In this document: positions 32,640 through 44,899 of the stretch, in pieces
How positions within the stretch are numbered: position 1 is the first letter of the stretch
How the letters are laid out: each line of letters opens with the position of its first letter
Source: Torreya grandis
Taxonomy: Eukaryota > Streptophyta > Pinopsida > Cupressales > Taxaceae
Direction: 5' to 3'
Length of the DNA stretch: 64,000 nt
NCBI GenBank assembly: GCA_037957365.1
Contig: JARHVA010000348.1
Location: forward strand, 5,678,501-5,742,500
The notes under the pieces: generated by a model
Told to the model about the DNA's origin: nothing
Seen by the model: only the letters and a program-made list of their open reading frames with translations
Databases searched by the model: none
Program-made: the position numbers and the translations under genes

Positions 32640-33020
32640 ATAACAACCTATTAGCATGAATACATTTCACACATATGTGATATTTTGAAGGTACTACTTG
32701 AAGTTTTTAAATCCATAGTTGACCAAGTAACATATCAAAAACTTCTACACTAGGAATTATAGTAAAAGGTGTGGCCACATGTATTAGACCAACTTGTAGA
32801 GGAATTATGATCTCACCCAATGAACTATGTATGTGCCCACTAAATCCATTGATAACTATGTCCATTGAGGTAATATCCTACTCTGAATATCCCAAACACT
32901 ATAATAACGTCATAGTGTACATGTTCACATTGGATCCATTATCTATGAGAAAACTATGAATAAGATGATTATGAATATAAGCTCTGATAAAGAATTCATG
33001 ATAATCTGAATCATCCTTGA
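32640..33020 (-). pseudogene. Retropepsin of the nested Gypsy, active-site DNG kept
   Basis: On the minus strand: 'IHSFLIDNGSNVNMYTM', with the catalytic D-N-G codons at 32935-32943 intact, then 'GEIIIPLQVG', 'VEVFDMLLGQLWI' (family LGRPWI) and 'VVPSKYHI'. This is the Tat-type protease order. Stops (for example TAA after the LGQLWI box) break the frame. It would process the Gag precursor; RT would normally follow but is absent. Confidence 0.78.
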
Positions 33021-33299
33021 CAATCTCCTAATCTAAGAAGGAGATGGTAGGTCTAGCTGGAATTTTGGAATTGTATGCACTAATCATGTTACTCAAAGGA
33101 TGTGTCTCAATTGAAGGTGCCCTATGTGTATCTGGTGGGGGATGTGCATGATATGCATAGTGAACCCTTGATGTGTCCCCTATCTCTTATTTAGAATGAT
33201 GTAAAAAGGGATTTGAGAATATTTTTAAAGTTTTATCCTATGTTTGTTTTACCTAAGGAGGCTTAACTAAAGTGCCAAGATCAATATGATTACCATCTA

Positions 33300-34565
33300 T
33301 CAAATCCTGTATCTATGTCTCAAACTGATGCATCTATTTATTGTATGGCCTGGTGACTTGTGAAACTCACAAAATGCATGTTGATCATATTTCCATGGAA
33401 GAGGCTTTTTTGGGTCAACTACTTGAAAAGGAGGGAGAGATATGATGTTACATTCTAATAGCTACTATAAAACTCTAATTGGAGAAACTGGTAGATTGTT
33501 GAAGGTTCATCAAGGGGGTGCTAATAAAACCACTCACTAAGGGGGTTTTGAAGCTACATTAACTATAGGTTGATTATAACTCTTGTTATCAATGACCTTA
33601 ACTTTATATCAAACTTTATTGTTACTCTTGTTTATTGTTTTTGATATACTTATATACTTGAGTTTTCCAATTGAAATTAGTTTGAATTCCCTTTCCTTTA
33701 ATGTATGACATAATTCAGTGAAGGAAGAAAATCTTTTAAACATTATTGATTCATGAAAATCTAGTAGGAGACTCAGTTTGAAGAGATCTTGTAACTCTTG
33801 ATCATCCATGGGGCTAGTCATCTTAGCCAAAATAGTCTTATAGCAGAGAACATAATATGTGAGATGCTCATTTGATGTTTGTTTTTGTTTTAAAAATTGG
33901 CCATATGAAACCTTATCACCAATGTTGCTAAAATGATCTAGGAACATGTCAGCTAAATGATTGAATGTATCAATTGACTAATTTGGTAGACTATAGAACC
34001 ATTGTAAAGCATAATCCTTTAGGCTTCATGGACATAACTTGGTAAGTACCTAGTCATTTGGTACATAGTCCAAGCATGCTTCATGAAAAGCTCTCAAATG
34101 TGTCTCTAGATCACCCTTTCCATCATATAAAGTGAGCTTAGGTTAAACAAAACATTATGTCAAAGGTGTAGAAGTAATGTGATGTGCCAATGGTGTATGC
34201 AATAAAGCAAAAGAATCCAAAGCCTGCATAGGTCTAGAGGCACCTTTCTCAAGATATAGCACCTTAAATTGAAGAGATCTTATCTCTTGCAGAAGGGCTG
34301 CCACATTAAGAGACAAAGATGTACTAGCTATATTTGGTCTCATAGAGGTAGGTTGGGCTTTTATAGGGGGTTGTTGAGACATAGTTACCCCTGTAGTTTC
34401 ATTTGAAACTAGTTGCTCTATGGTTTGAGAAGATTTTCCATTATTCACTCATTATCATTCTTATTGTAATATTTTAAGCATGTCATCTTGCATTTTAAGG
34501 TGTTTAGTTAAGAGTTCTTGAATTTCCATTTTATCAATTTCATCAAAATTAGTGTATTGGGCCAT
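33300..34565 (-). pseudogene. gag: Gag of the nested Gypsy (broken)
   Basis: Minus strand from an ATG at 34565 ('MAQYTNFDEIDKMEIQELL'). A cluster of stops near 34450 is followed by an open piece (34448-34155) with a Gln/Pro-rich part and a short coiled coil ('LLQEIRSLQFKVLYLEKG'). The capsid core has 'KLTLYDGKGDLETHLRAFHE', 'YALQWFYSLPN', 'IDTFNHLADMFLDHF' and 'SNEHLTYYV'. A C-X2-H-X4-H-X4-C knuckle (CEFH...H...C) lies at about 33340-33385. All are typical of Tat gag. Stops include TGA/TAG from CAA/CAG/TGG-type codons. Confidence 0.85.
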
Positions 34566-35194
34566 TGTTAAGGTAGGAAAACAATTTGAAAAATTATTGA
34601 ATTTTTTGTAATAATTTGTAATAGTAAAAGTGCTAGAGAAGGAAAGTGTTGAATATAGGAATGCAAAGTCCTAAAAATAATGAACTAGAAATTGGGTAAA
34701 AAAGGATACAAAGCTCATAAACATGTAAGATGATACCTCAAGAAGCAATGGGACCTAGTATATGTAACTAGGGTTTGAAAGATGATTATTTTGAAATTTA
34801 CTATGAAATTTTAAAATTTAAAGTGAATTTATAGGTTAGATATGCAAGTAAAAAATCATAAATTTATTGGAAAATTTGTGATTTAAAGAGGCCTAGTAGA
34901 TGCAACTAGGGTTTTGAAAGATAATTAGTTTTGAAAATTACTATCGAATTTTGAAATTTGAAGTGTATTTTTGATTTTAATATGTTAGTAAAAAATCAAA
35001 AAATTATAGAAAAAATAATTGGACCTAATATGGGCAACTAAGGTTTGAAATTAAATTATTTTAAACTTACTATTTTTTTTAAAAATTTAATGCTAATTTT
35101 TTATTTTATTATGAAAGTTAAAAATTAGAAAAAATAGGAAAAATTAGTAGGAAATTTACCTTAGGGTTTCTAGGGTTTTAATGCACAAATGAAG

Positions 35195-35211
35195 TAAGTC
35201 AGGTTCATCAA
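35195..35211 (-). other. Decayed tRNA-Trp-like primer site of the nested Gypsy
   Basis: Directly inside the 5' LTR, on the minus strand: TGATGAACCTGACTTAC. This resembles the better-preserved TGGTGAACCCAACACGAATC site of the host Tat element with several transitions. The comparison to the 3' end of plant tRNA-Trp is from memory. Confidence 0.5.
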
Positions 35212-35212
35212 A

Positions 35213-36404
35213 TGATTTAACAATTTGGAGAATATTGGTGCATTATTCGTAGTTTAATTAAAGGGTCTGAGTATTAAAATAAGTAAATAAATATGCAAAA
35301 ATTAAGCTATTTATTTGTATAATTTGATTACAATCTAAAATTAAAAAAAAATAGTAATAAAGGAAAGAAAACAAGACTTAGCTAAAAATTAACTGATATA
35401 ATTGAGATAGAGGTTAAAATTCACTATGCAAGACTGAGACACTATCACAAATTAGGATCTAGCATTTATTTGGTGAAAGGATAGGAGCATTAAAAATAGG
35501 ACCCCTGGTGTTCAATGTTATAGTCTACCTCTATCATTTTTGTCCTAAAGATCTAAGCTTTCTAGGTTTTGTTTGCTAGGTTTGTGTGACCCTGCCTGTG
35601 AATTTTTGATAGCTAAATGTTTATATATCACCTTTTAGAGATGATTTTATATTCAAACCCTAGAATCCATTATGCTTTAACCAAATTTTAGAAAGAGGAG
35701 GGGGGTTAGTGTGTGTAAGATTCACTAAAAATATTTCTACACCCCTTGTGTGGGCACGCTACCTACATACCAATACTTTGAAGAAGGATCAAGCTATATG
35801 TAGTTCTCCCATTTGATGTGCTTTGTGCAATAGTGTGTATAAAGATAAAAAATGCTAAACTAGGTGTGCTTGAGATGACTAAAGACTAGTGTAAAGATTT
35901 TAATAAGCTAAAAATAATATTGGATGGTTGTATGTAGAGAATAGGGAAATATGCTTGAGTAGTCTTGCTTGTATTCTTTCTTGCTTTGTGATATTTGCCA
36001 ACCCCTTCTAAATGAACTTTGAATGGGATTTAATAAGGATATATTAGTCATGGTTTAATTTTAATTGTGTTAGGCCAACATAATGAAAAAGAAGAATTAG
36101 GGAAACATGGTAATTTGGGCTCAAAATGTGATTGGACAAGAGCATTGGAAAGGGGACACCCTAGGGTCTAGTGCTATAGTCCAAGTGGGGTGCTATTATC
36201 TAGAGGGTATGGGACTTGGAGGGATGGAATAAGCATGGAAAATAGGTCTTAACTAAGCTAGAATGAGCTCTTGAAATCTTACAGATGACTGGGACTTAGT
36301 GAAAAGGTGCCTAAAAGGGTTATGAAAGCAAGCAGGGGGAACCTATGGGATGGATATCACAAGTCACACTAAAGTTACCAATTTTTTCATTTTATATGAT
36401 TACA
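35213..36404 (-). repeat. 5' LTR of the nested Gypsy
   Basis: About 1192 bp; minus-strand start TGTAATCATATAAAATG, end ...ATTGTTAAATCA. Partner of 28088-29283. The right boundary is fixed by the empty site in the intact LTR at 47752-48928: the match to that LTR resumes with TTATGCTA directly after 36404. Confidence 0.92.
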
Positions 36405-37163
36405 TTATGCTAATTATATCTATTAAAGAGAGGATCAAAGTTATAAATACTTACCTTGAAGATGAACTCATTGAGACTCAATCTCTCCCTTAGCCAAAGG
36501 TGCTTCATAATAGGTTGTTATGGTTTATAAGGATCATTAAGAAAGGCCAAATCATCTGATACTTATCCATAAGGAAAGATTATTATCTAAGTAGAAACAC
36601 TAAGCTAAGACTCTTCAAGTAGAATCATGGAAGAAAAGATTGTAAAGAAGCATAAATGAATAATTAACTCTTGTTATCTATCTAAGAATGGAAAAATGGA
36701 TGTGTTTATATAGGTGGATCTAACCCTAGTCCTTTTTGAAGGTTTATGTTGATAAGGTCAACCCAATTGACCTTGTATCATTATTAACAAAAAAATTAGG
36801 TCTTGGTCTAGGTTAAGCAGGGGCTGACCCAACCCCTAAATAAGTTTTATCAATTAGAATATAAGGTCGATGGGGTTGATAGTTTAATGTAAGCCATCAA
36901 AAAGGGTTTTAGGCTAGGGAAGGGATAATGAAGATGGAAAATGGATAGAGGAGGGTGAAAAATAGGAGGCAAATCTTAGGGGAATATTTTTAAGAGATGA
37001 TTGGATAGATAAAAAAATAGTAGAAAGGGACAACAATGCTATAAAGTACTAATGGTTTGTCCACCCCTTAAGGCATGCACTTAGAGAGATTGAGACTCGA
37101 TGGGTTCCTAAAAGATAGAAAACATTAGTAATTGATAGAGTTTGAAAATATTATGTGTATACA
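36405..37163 (-). repeat. 3' LTR of the large Tat element, proximal part
   Basis: Resumes the LTR interrupted at 28087 and aligns with about 48148-48928 (CTACTAAAGAGAGGATC, GATACTTACCTTGAAGATGAAC, CCAAAGGTGCTTCATAATAGG, GAGACTCGATGGGTT). It ends ...GTGTATACA. It contains the perfect inverted repeat AAGGTCAA-CCCAA-TTGACCTT at 36754-36774. Confidence 0.9.
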
Positions 37164-39129
37164 TATTTCTCACTCAAATCTCATCATGTATCATATATGT
37201 GCAACATGGGATGGTGCTTCAGGAAAAGAACAAAACAACATGCAATGTTGAGGCTAAAAAAAAAGTTGCAATATTTTAAAGGAAAAACAACTAAAACTTA
37301 AATGACTAAAATAAAAATAAATGTAATGTATGCATATCTTGACTTACCTTTATCATTAGATGAGTGTTTATTGTCTTTATATTTTTGATTGTGAAGGGTG
37401 TAGAGATTACTTTTAACAAACCCAAGGATACAAAACTAAAGAGAAAAAACAAACATATGTAGGAAAGCCAAGATAATTGATGCTATGTGGATGGGACAAA
37501 CTTATAAATTTGTCAAGATGGGGTGATAAGTTCTATGTTAGATCAAATTACCAAGTCAAAATTTAGATTAAATTAGGGTACCAAAAAGTTGAGGCTACTA
37601 TAGACTGAAAAACTCAAACAAGTAAACCTCAATTAAGAAAGGCAAACTCACCAAGTCAAACCAAGGATACATGTAAAAAAGGATGGTAATCAAACATCAA
37701 TGTGAAATTAGTAACAATACTTAAACAAATATGGATAAGCAAAATTGTAAAATAACAATGATGAGTGAGCAGTAAGAGGCCATCCTCACTCAAAAATGAA
37801 AAAAGTACATGAAAGTAGAAACAAATTCAGGTGTCCACAAAAAAAGGTATTACAACAATAACAAATGGTAAAAGAAATCAAAATGATGCTGATAGGTAAA
37901 TCAATGTGGTAAATAAATTAATCTAGAGTCACTAAAACTTATTGTTTGGTTCCAAAGATAGATAAAATTGAAAAAAAGTAGTGCTATCATGTTTTTAAGA
38001 TGTGAAGAAGAGGGAATATAGAAGAAGGGAAAATAGATGTAGAATCACACTTTTCCTATCAAGGGGGAAAATAAAATGGGTGGAAGGGAGAATGAAGGAA
38101 AAACCAAGGTATAATAACTCTTTATCAAAGTCAAGACACTCAAACTAAGTTTGTCAAAACAAGTGGACTTTCGACCTTAAGGACTCTATATAACTTCTCT
38201 TAGATACACAAGTCTTAGGTTAAAAAATGAAGTATGTAGATCATCCCATAAATACTATATGCTTGAAAATTAAAATGGACCTAACTTCCCACAACATGTT
38301 TCTCATTCTTCAAGACCCCTTATAGAGCCATCGATCTATTGTGAAGATTGGGTACTTGCATGAGAAAGTAAATATGGATTCAAAAGACCAAATATGGGTG
38401 CTACAGATGACTTTCATTTGAATATTTTAGACTTAGTTTCTAAGAGAGATAACTTATAGAGCATAGTGTCTAAGAGTCTTGTAAATTTAGGTAAAATAAA
38501 AGTTCTACCTTGAATTTAGCCTTATTTTATCTAATGTCGAGTGAAAGGAAAGGAAATAAAGAGGAATGAAACATGAAAATTTTGAATGACTTCAAATCAA
38601 AAAAAATGTGACAAAGGGATAGAAAGGGATATAATGACATTGAAGTATGATTCCTTATAATAATAATGAGGGAAGTGTAGGAAAACATGTTAACATCATT
38701 TGTTATGTAAATTTTATCTATGAAAAAAACAAAAGCTAAAGTTGAGAACAAAAGGTCAAAAACTTGTAATGATTGTGGAACACATTCGAGACAAAGAATA
38801 CCAAAGGAAAGATGGTGATTTTATGAGGAAATATAGGTCCTATCCATGGTATTACATTGTAACTCATAAAATATAAACCCAAAAGGGTTCACAAAGCATG
38901 TATAAAGTAAAGAAAATAGAGATGGTATTTATAAGGAAGGTCAAGTCCTATCCATGGTCTTACATGGTAAAACTATGGATATACTATTGTAGAGGGTGAG
39001 ACCTATGTAAGTATCTTAAAAAAAGTGTTAAAAAATAATATATATAAAATATGATAGGAAGTATTTAGGTAAAATACTTATTTAGGAATTATGAATTGGT
39101 GGTTTCTTTGAAAATATGGCCTTTATTAG
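37164..39129. other. Region between integrase and 3' LTR of the large Tat element
   Basis: No gene recognised. ORFs here (for example 38527-38751, minus) are low-complexity. A degenerate ~110-bp duplication sharing CCTATCCATGGT.TTACAT appears near 38830 and 38945. This is probably 3' untranslated sequence of the element. Confidence 0.5.
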
Positions 39130-40160
39130 TTTGAAGGTGATAGGTGCTTAGAACAAGGATGTATTTGATTAAATAAGGGCCCCACCATTTTTTGATGTAT
39201 TTACCTTCTTTGTCATAAGTGTAGTCTAATTTAAGGACAAGATCATCAATATTAAAAGTACAGACTTTAACTCTTTTGCTATGTTGTTTGGAAATATGGG
39301 CCTTATATTGATGATTGTGTTATGAAGAAGAAATATGGTATTCATCAAGGATATCAAGAAGATGAAGGTGAGATTCATGTAATTATTCATCAGGTATGAT
39401 ACCATGAAGAGAGATACCAAGAGAGAGAAGCTCAAATTATAATGAGAGGACTAATTTAAAACCATAAAATAGATAAAATAGCATAGCCCCAATGGAAATG
39501 CATATGTTAGTGTGATGGGCCCAAAGAGCAGGATAGAGATGAAGGTGCCAATCTATGTGGGTATCACAAATTATCTTTTAGATAAATTTATTAAGAATTT
39601 TATTAGTGGCCTCAAATTGGCCATTACATTATGGATGATAGGCTGTGGAGAATTTGTGATTGATTTTGAATTTGACATAGAGCTGTTTGATGTCTTTATT
39701 TTTGAAGCTACCACCATTGTATAAAATGATAGTATGAGTGAAAAAAAAGTGGTAAATGATTTGATTAAGGATGAATTTATAAAAGGTATTACCAATGACA
39801 TTAATCAGGGGTAGAGCCTTAACCCATTTGATAAAATATTCTATGGCTATGATTATAAAGACATTTCCATCTTGAGATCGAGGTAATTTGTTGATGAGAT
39901 ATAATCCCAACATGGAGAATGGCTAAGGAGACTCGACGATTTGAAGCTCAGTTCTAGGTGCATAGATTAGATCATCATGAAGCTAGAAAAAAGTAAAATT
40001 TTTATCAAATTCGATGGAATCCTTATCAAGAGTGGGCCAAAAGTATCCCATACAGAAGAATTTATGGTCTGTAGCATGTTTGCTACAGTAGCCACTACAA
40101 ATTCCCCCATGTGCCTCTTCAAGAAGAGGAGGAACCTCTTCTTGCATAACATAATAAATC
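39130..40160 (-). pseudogene. Integrase of the large Tat element (broken)
   Basis: Minus strand. HHCC region around 40160-39990 (phrases like 'AHGGICSGYCSKHATDHKF', frames changing). Core at 39913-39570 with 'GNVFIIIAIEYFIKWVKALPL', 'LYNGGSFKN' where the second catalytic Asp should be (now Asn), and 'FSTAYHPQ' leading to a garbled E-box. C-terminal segment at about 39470-39130 ('EGKYIKKWWGPYL'-like). Several frameshifts. Function lost. Confidence 0.8.
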
Positions 40161-40469
40161 AAGGTACCTTTAGCATTGTAAAAAAGATTATTAAAATCTT
40201 GTTTGTGAATGTGAGTCTTTTCATGAGAATCAATGTTTGGAGGATAAGTTTGGTGTTTAAGAAATTGAATAATATCTTTGTACCATAGGCTTTGTCGAAG
40301 GGTGATGGCCTTTATGTGGAAGATGAGTTAATATAGGGGTTGAAGAGAAGACGGGGATTTCATCATTTGGAAAAGAAAAGTGGAATCAATAATAACTTGG
40401 TGTGGATAAAAAAGAGATGCTAAAGAAGCAAGATAATCATCAATAGATTTTTGATCATGAGGGATAGGT

Positions 40470-40850
40470 TTGATGGTAAAAAAGATGAATCTTTGGTAAG
40501 GGTAGTTGAAAATTGATGATAAGAAATGATATTTTCACTTTTACATTAATAATCACCATTATATTAGTGACAAATGAGTTGAGAGTCACCTAAAAATTGC
40601 AGATATGTGATATCTAGATCAAGGGTTGCTCTCATGCCTAAGATTAAAGCTTCACACTCTACCATGTTGTTAGTGACATCAAATGTGAGACAAAGTGTTA
40701 GAGGGATAATTTTTCAAAGAGGAATAATAAGGATACAACCTACCCTATCTCCTTGAATACATTTGGCACTATCAAAATAAAGGGTCTAAGTAACTTCATA
40801 TAAATTGACAGTAATTTTAGGAAGTTCTTTGATAACTAATTTTGGTTTAG
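40470..40850 (-). pseudogene. Additional RNase H of the large Tat element, after RT
   Basis: Minus strand: 'LYFDSAKCIQGDRVGCILI', 'FDVTNNMVECEALILGMRA', 'LQFLGDSQLICH'. The three acidic positions Asp, Glu and Asp are visible; stops interrupt. It lies between the native RNase H and integrase, unlike the plus-strand relic at 1-5811 where the extra RNase H precedes RT. Confidence 0.78.
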
Positions 40851-40999
40851 TAGTGTCAGGAAAGATATAGAACTATTCTAGATTACTTGTTTTAAGGTTA
40901 GAAATGAAGTTATGGCAGTAATATTTAAGATATATGGTTTGGTTGAGACCTTAAATATAGAGAATATTGTTGTTGGGAAGATTATCTTGAAGGTGGTTG

Positions 41000-41420
41000 A
41001 TAACTAGGATTAGAGCTACGACAAGTCGATCAATAATGATTTATCCTTTAACAACTTCTTATGTAATAATTTGGAGATCAAATTACATGAGAAGGACCAT
41101 CCACTTTCCAATTCTATGGCTATAAAGGAAGGCTTTGGAAAAGAAGAGATGAAGGGGATCAAAATGAACAATAACATAAGTGGTTTGATAAAGCATGTAA
41201 TGTTGGTTCTTTTTAGTAGAAAATTATATGGTGAGGCAATCATGTTTGACTTTTGTATAATATTTCTCATAGTTGATGAGGTCTTGGATGATATAATAGA
41301 TGGAATATTCCCTCCCAGTATCATCTTGTTGGAAAATCATTATCCCAACTGATATGGGTGTGGAAAAGGTATATAATATTAAAAGATGATCATTTGAAGG
41401 TATATGAAGTGTAGGTGGGT
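41000..41420 (-). pseudogene. Native RNase H region of the large Tat element
   Basis: Minus-strand text 'VGIMIFQQDDTGREYSIYYI', 'LINYEKYYTKVKHDCLTI' and 'HYMLYQTTYVIVHFDPLH' corresponds to the degenerate Gypsy RNase H that follows RT in Tat elements. The open plus-strand reading at 41071-41352 is its shadow. Stops and frame changes are present. Confidence 0.68.
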
Positions 41421-41599
41421 GAATAAAGAATATTTCATACTTTCAAATGATTTTTGATAAGGATCTTCCCTTTTTAGTGTATTACCTTTATTAAGAAGAG
41501 AAATGATATAATAGATACGGTAAGCCATTTTAGGGACAAACTATCTAATTACCCCAAGTTTATCGAGGTAACTGCAAATGTCTAGAATGGAGTGAGGGA

Positions 41600-42430
41600 T
41601 GGGCTAATCTTGGTGGGATCAATGTCAATGCCACAAATAGATACTAATAATCCTAATATTTTGAAAAATGTGACATCGAAAACACACTTGTAGGGATTTA
41701 GTCTAACTTTATATTTAATGAGTCAATCAAAGATGATATCAAGATAAAAGAGATGAGTCTTGTGGACTTTGGATTTGGAAATGAGGTCATCCACATAGGT
41801 ATCTAAAATTTTGTAAATAAAATCATGAAAGATGTGTTTCATTTCCTATTGATAGGTATCTTTAATATTTTGAGGCCAAAGGGAATTTTAACATAACAAT
41901 AGGTACCCCATTCCATTGTGAAAGTTGTCTTAGGTTAGTCTTTAGGGGCAATGTGAATCTATTTATAACCAAAGAAACCATCCATAAGGGATAACATTTC
42001 ATAACCAGTAGTGGAATCAATGATGGATTCTATATAAGGTAGAGTGAAATTATCCTTGGGACAAGCAAGATTAAGGTTACAAAAATCAATGCAGATGTGA
42101 ATGACAATGGTGACTTTATTCCAAACAAGGAAAATGTTATAAACCCATTCTAAATACTCCAAGGGCTTGATAAAATTAGCATCGATAAACTTGATAATTT
42201 CTTAATGGCATAAAGTTGAAACTTCTAGTGAAAATTTCTATTGCTTTTGTTGCATGGGTTTGACATAGGGGTAAGTGATAATATTGTGCACCATGATGCT
42301 AGGGTCAATACTAGGCATGTCCTCATAGTAACAAGTAAAAGTATCATGATATTTATTAAATAATAAGCTGAAGTTATCATGTTTAGTTGGTGTGAGTTCA
42401 TAAGAGACTGTAATTAGTTGAAGGCATGAG
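41600..42430 (-). pseudogene. Reverse transcriptase of the large Tat element
   Basis: Minus strand: 'IKFIDANFIKPLEYLEWVYN', 'IHICIDFCNLNLACPKDNF' (family R-x-C-x-D-F-R-N-L-N), 'YEMLSLMDGFFGYK', 'FTMEWGTYCYVKIPFGL', then YVDD at 41797-41786 with both aspartates kept, and 'VHKTH' after it. Broken by TAA/TAG stops and frame changes. The preceding 42935-43641 part is a long protease-RT linker. Confidence 0.82.
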
Positions 42431-43539
42431 GGGGAATTCAATTCAAGTAGTTTCTTCTATAATCATAGAATTGTCATATTGGAAATGATATGGTGCATTA
42501 GGTAAAGAGGAAATTGTATTTTATTTAAGGTTGATGATAGTTATGAATTTTTTAAAATAAGGGATTTTATTTTTGAAATTCTTGAGTTTGTGATGCTATC
42601 GAGGGAATTGAGGTTCTTGATATGAAGCAGTTTAAGAATGGATTCATCACTAGGAAGAGTGGGAAGAGGATGATAATAATCACAATCTAATTCAACATCA
42701 ATAATTTTATTACCATGGTGGTCATATTTACAATATATTTGACATAAATCTATGAACTTGGCATCTAATGTAATCTCAGGAGTAGGAGGAGTAGGGGATG
42801 AAGGTTGATTGGTTTTGTTTGGTTTATTGTTAACTTTATTGATGGGGGATTAATTGGATGCAATGATTGAATCTATAGGTGGTATAAAATATTCAATAAT
42901 TACCATAGGTTTGGAAGGTAGGATGTTTTACCACCTAAAGAGTATCAATAAGTGGAGAATTAATAAGAGGCACATGACCTTTGGGAGTTAACTTAGAGGT
43001 AGTGGAAATCATATGAACATCATAGTTGAAATCATGTATTTTGGCTAAAGTTTTTTGATAATGTTTAGCATCCAAGTCTTGGGTTTGAGTTTGGGACATG
43101 ATGTAGTTATCATCATAGGTTGGATAAATTATACATGCTTTATATTCAGGAGTGTCATAAGGGGAAATACATCGATCACTGAATTTATATGGAGAAATGA
43201 TTAAAGGATCTTGGAATAATTTGGCCACTCCATCATCATTGCATGTGAAGGCATATTTTGGGTAAGATACATCTTAAGCATGGCATGGAGGGGTAAATTA
43301 GTGATTTCATCAATGAAAGGGATGGTGCAATCATGAGGTAATAAATATGGGGGAAGCCACTCTAATATGTAAGGAGGTAGCTTAGTAGTGTTACAAGTAT
43401 GTTTAAAGTCATTAGGTTCATCATCATATGAATATTCAAGAGTGACATGTAAGTATGGATAGAAATTGATAAATTTAGGTAAGGGAGCATTGTTGATTGT
43501 TGGAATGGAAGGACTGTGATATTGAGATTTAGGATTGGG

Positions 43540-43990
43540 AAGTTGAATACTCCAAGGGTTGGGATCAGTCCCATATTTATAACTTTTGCCATTATGTAGG
43601 AACTTGATACATTGGCTATCGAAAGAGGTGATAGCCATCATTCTATGAGTCCACAGTCATCCTAGGAGTATGTTTTAAGATATGGGTAAATCAAGGATCA
43701 TAATCTTAGTTTGAACAGTCTTAGGCTTGATTGAAAGGGGAAGCCAAAAACAACCAAGTGGATTTTGATTAGTTTTATCAAATCCATGACATGTTATCTA
43801 GGTTTTCTTGAGATGATCTTTATTATATCCACATTTTTGGATAAGCCACATATATGTCACATTAATATCATACCCTTTGTTTACTAAAACTTTATGAATA
43901 AGGGTGGTATTAATGGTTATTTCAATGAATAAGGGTGGATCATTAGCACAAAAGAGGATCTCATAATTAGTCATGCCTTCTTCAAGGAAT
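43540..43990 (-). pseudogene. Retropepsin of the large Tat element, active site altered
   Basis: Minus strand: 'VLVNKGYDINVTYMWL' stands where the family has V-L-I-D-N-G-S-S-x-N-V-M, so the catalytic Asp is now Asn. 'CHGFDKTNQNPLG', 'ILLG..WTH', 'SFDSQCIKFLHNGKSYKYGT' follow, typical of Tat proteases, and the open piece 43201-43641 continues into a Pro-rich linker. Confidence 0.72.
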
Positions 43991-44899
43991 TCAATTGAAG
44001 GTTTAGAAGAAGGACAAATGGATTTGATGGTATGAACGTTAGTAGGTTGAGGCTTAGGAGGAGGATGTTCATATTCTATAGAAGATGCGTATTTAATTTT
44101 CTAAAATTCTTACATAAGGAAATTGCAATGATAAGGGAAGGTGTGAACTAATCCATAAGAGGAATCTTGAAAAGAATGAAGTTAAATTATTTGAAGAAGT
44201 TCTAATGGGATTTAGAAGAAGAATCAATGCAAGATTTAGAAGGTAAAGTGGACATCAAAAGAATGTTAGTGGTTAGTGGTTTGGAAAAAGGATATGGTTC
44301 CTTGTTAGATTCTAAACCTAGGTGAGTGGTTGTAGTATATTTGAGGAGTTTCTCTTCTAAAGATGGATTCTTGGGTTTAGTGACAAGATCTTTGTGATCT
44401 AGTTTTTAGTGATAAATGACTTTAGCTACATTAACATATTGAGAATTATTGTAATATTGGTCATAGTTGGCATCAATGACACAAAAATCATTGGTAGGTA
44501 GTTCAGTGTTGGATGTAAGAAAATATTTTTAGATATTAATATAATAAGCTTTGGGAGCTTATCATTTTTGAGAAGCAGTGTTATACTCTTGGTGATGGAG
44601 TTAGATCATGGCTTCATGATTGAAGGAATTACCAATCATATAGAAGACATAAAATTTGGTAAGCCCTATATAGGTTTCATGGGAATGACCAACGTCACCA
44701 TGGAACCAAAAAAATCGGTAAGGCTCATACCATTTAAGAGGATTTTGGGATAAATAAATGGTTTATAGGGCATTAATAATTTCTTCATTTATTATTCAAT
44801 TAATGGTATGTGAGAAGACGTAGTATCGTTGGCCTTGGGAACTCTTGGTTTGGATTAGGGAGTATTATTGGTTATCACATTGGTAGAAGTTTGAAAAGA

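Larger units (their letters stand above)
28088..36404 (-). mobile_element. Nested gag-protease-only Gypsy element, 8.3 kb
   Basis: LTRs 35213-36404 (5', on the minus strand) and 28088-29283 (3'), each about 1.19 kb. The interior has gag and protease near the 5' LTR but no RT, RNase H or integrase that I can find in the remaining ~3.3 kb, so it would have depended on enzymes from a relative. Polypurine tract next to the 3' LTR at about 29284-29300; decayed tRNA-Trp-like primer site next to the 5' LTR. Inserted into the 3' LTR of the large Tat element. LTR samples differ by 11-17%. Confidence 0.88.
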
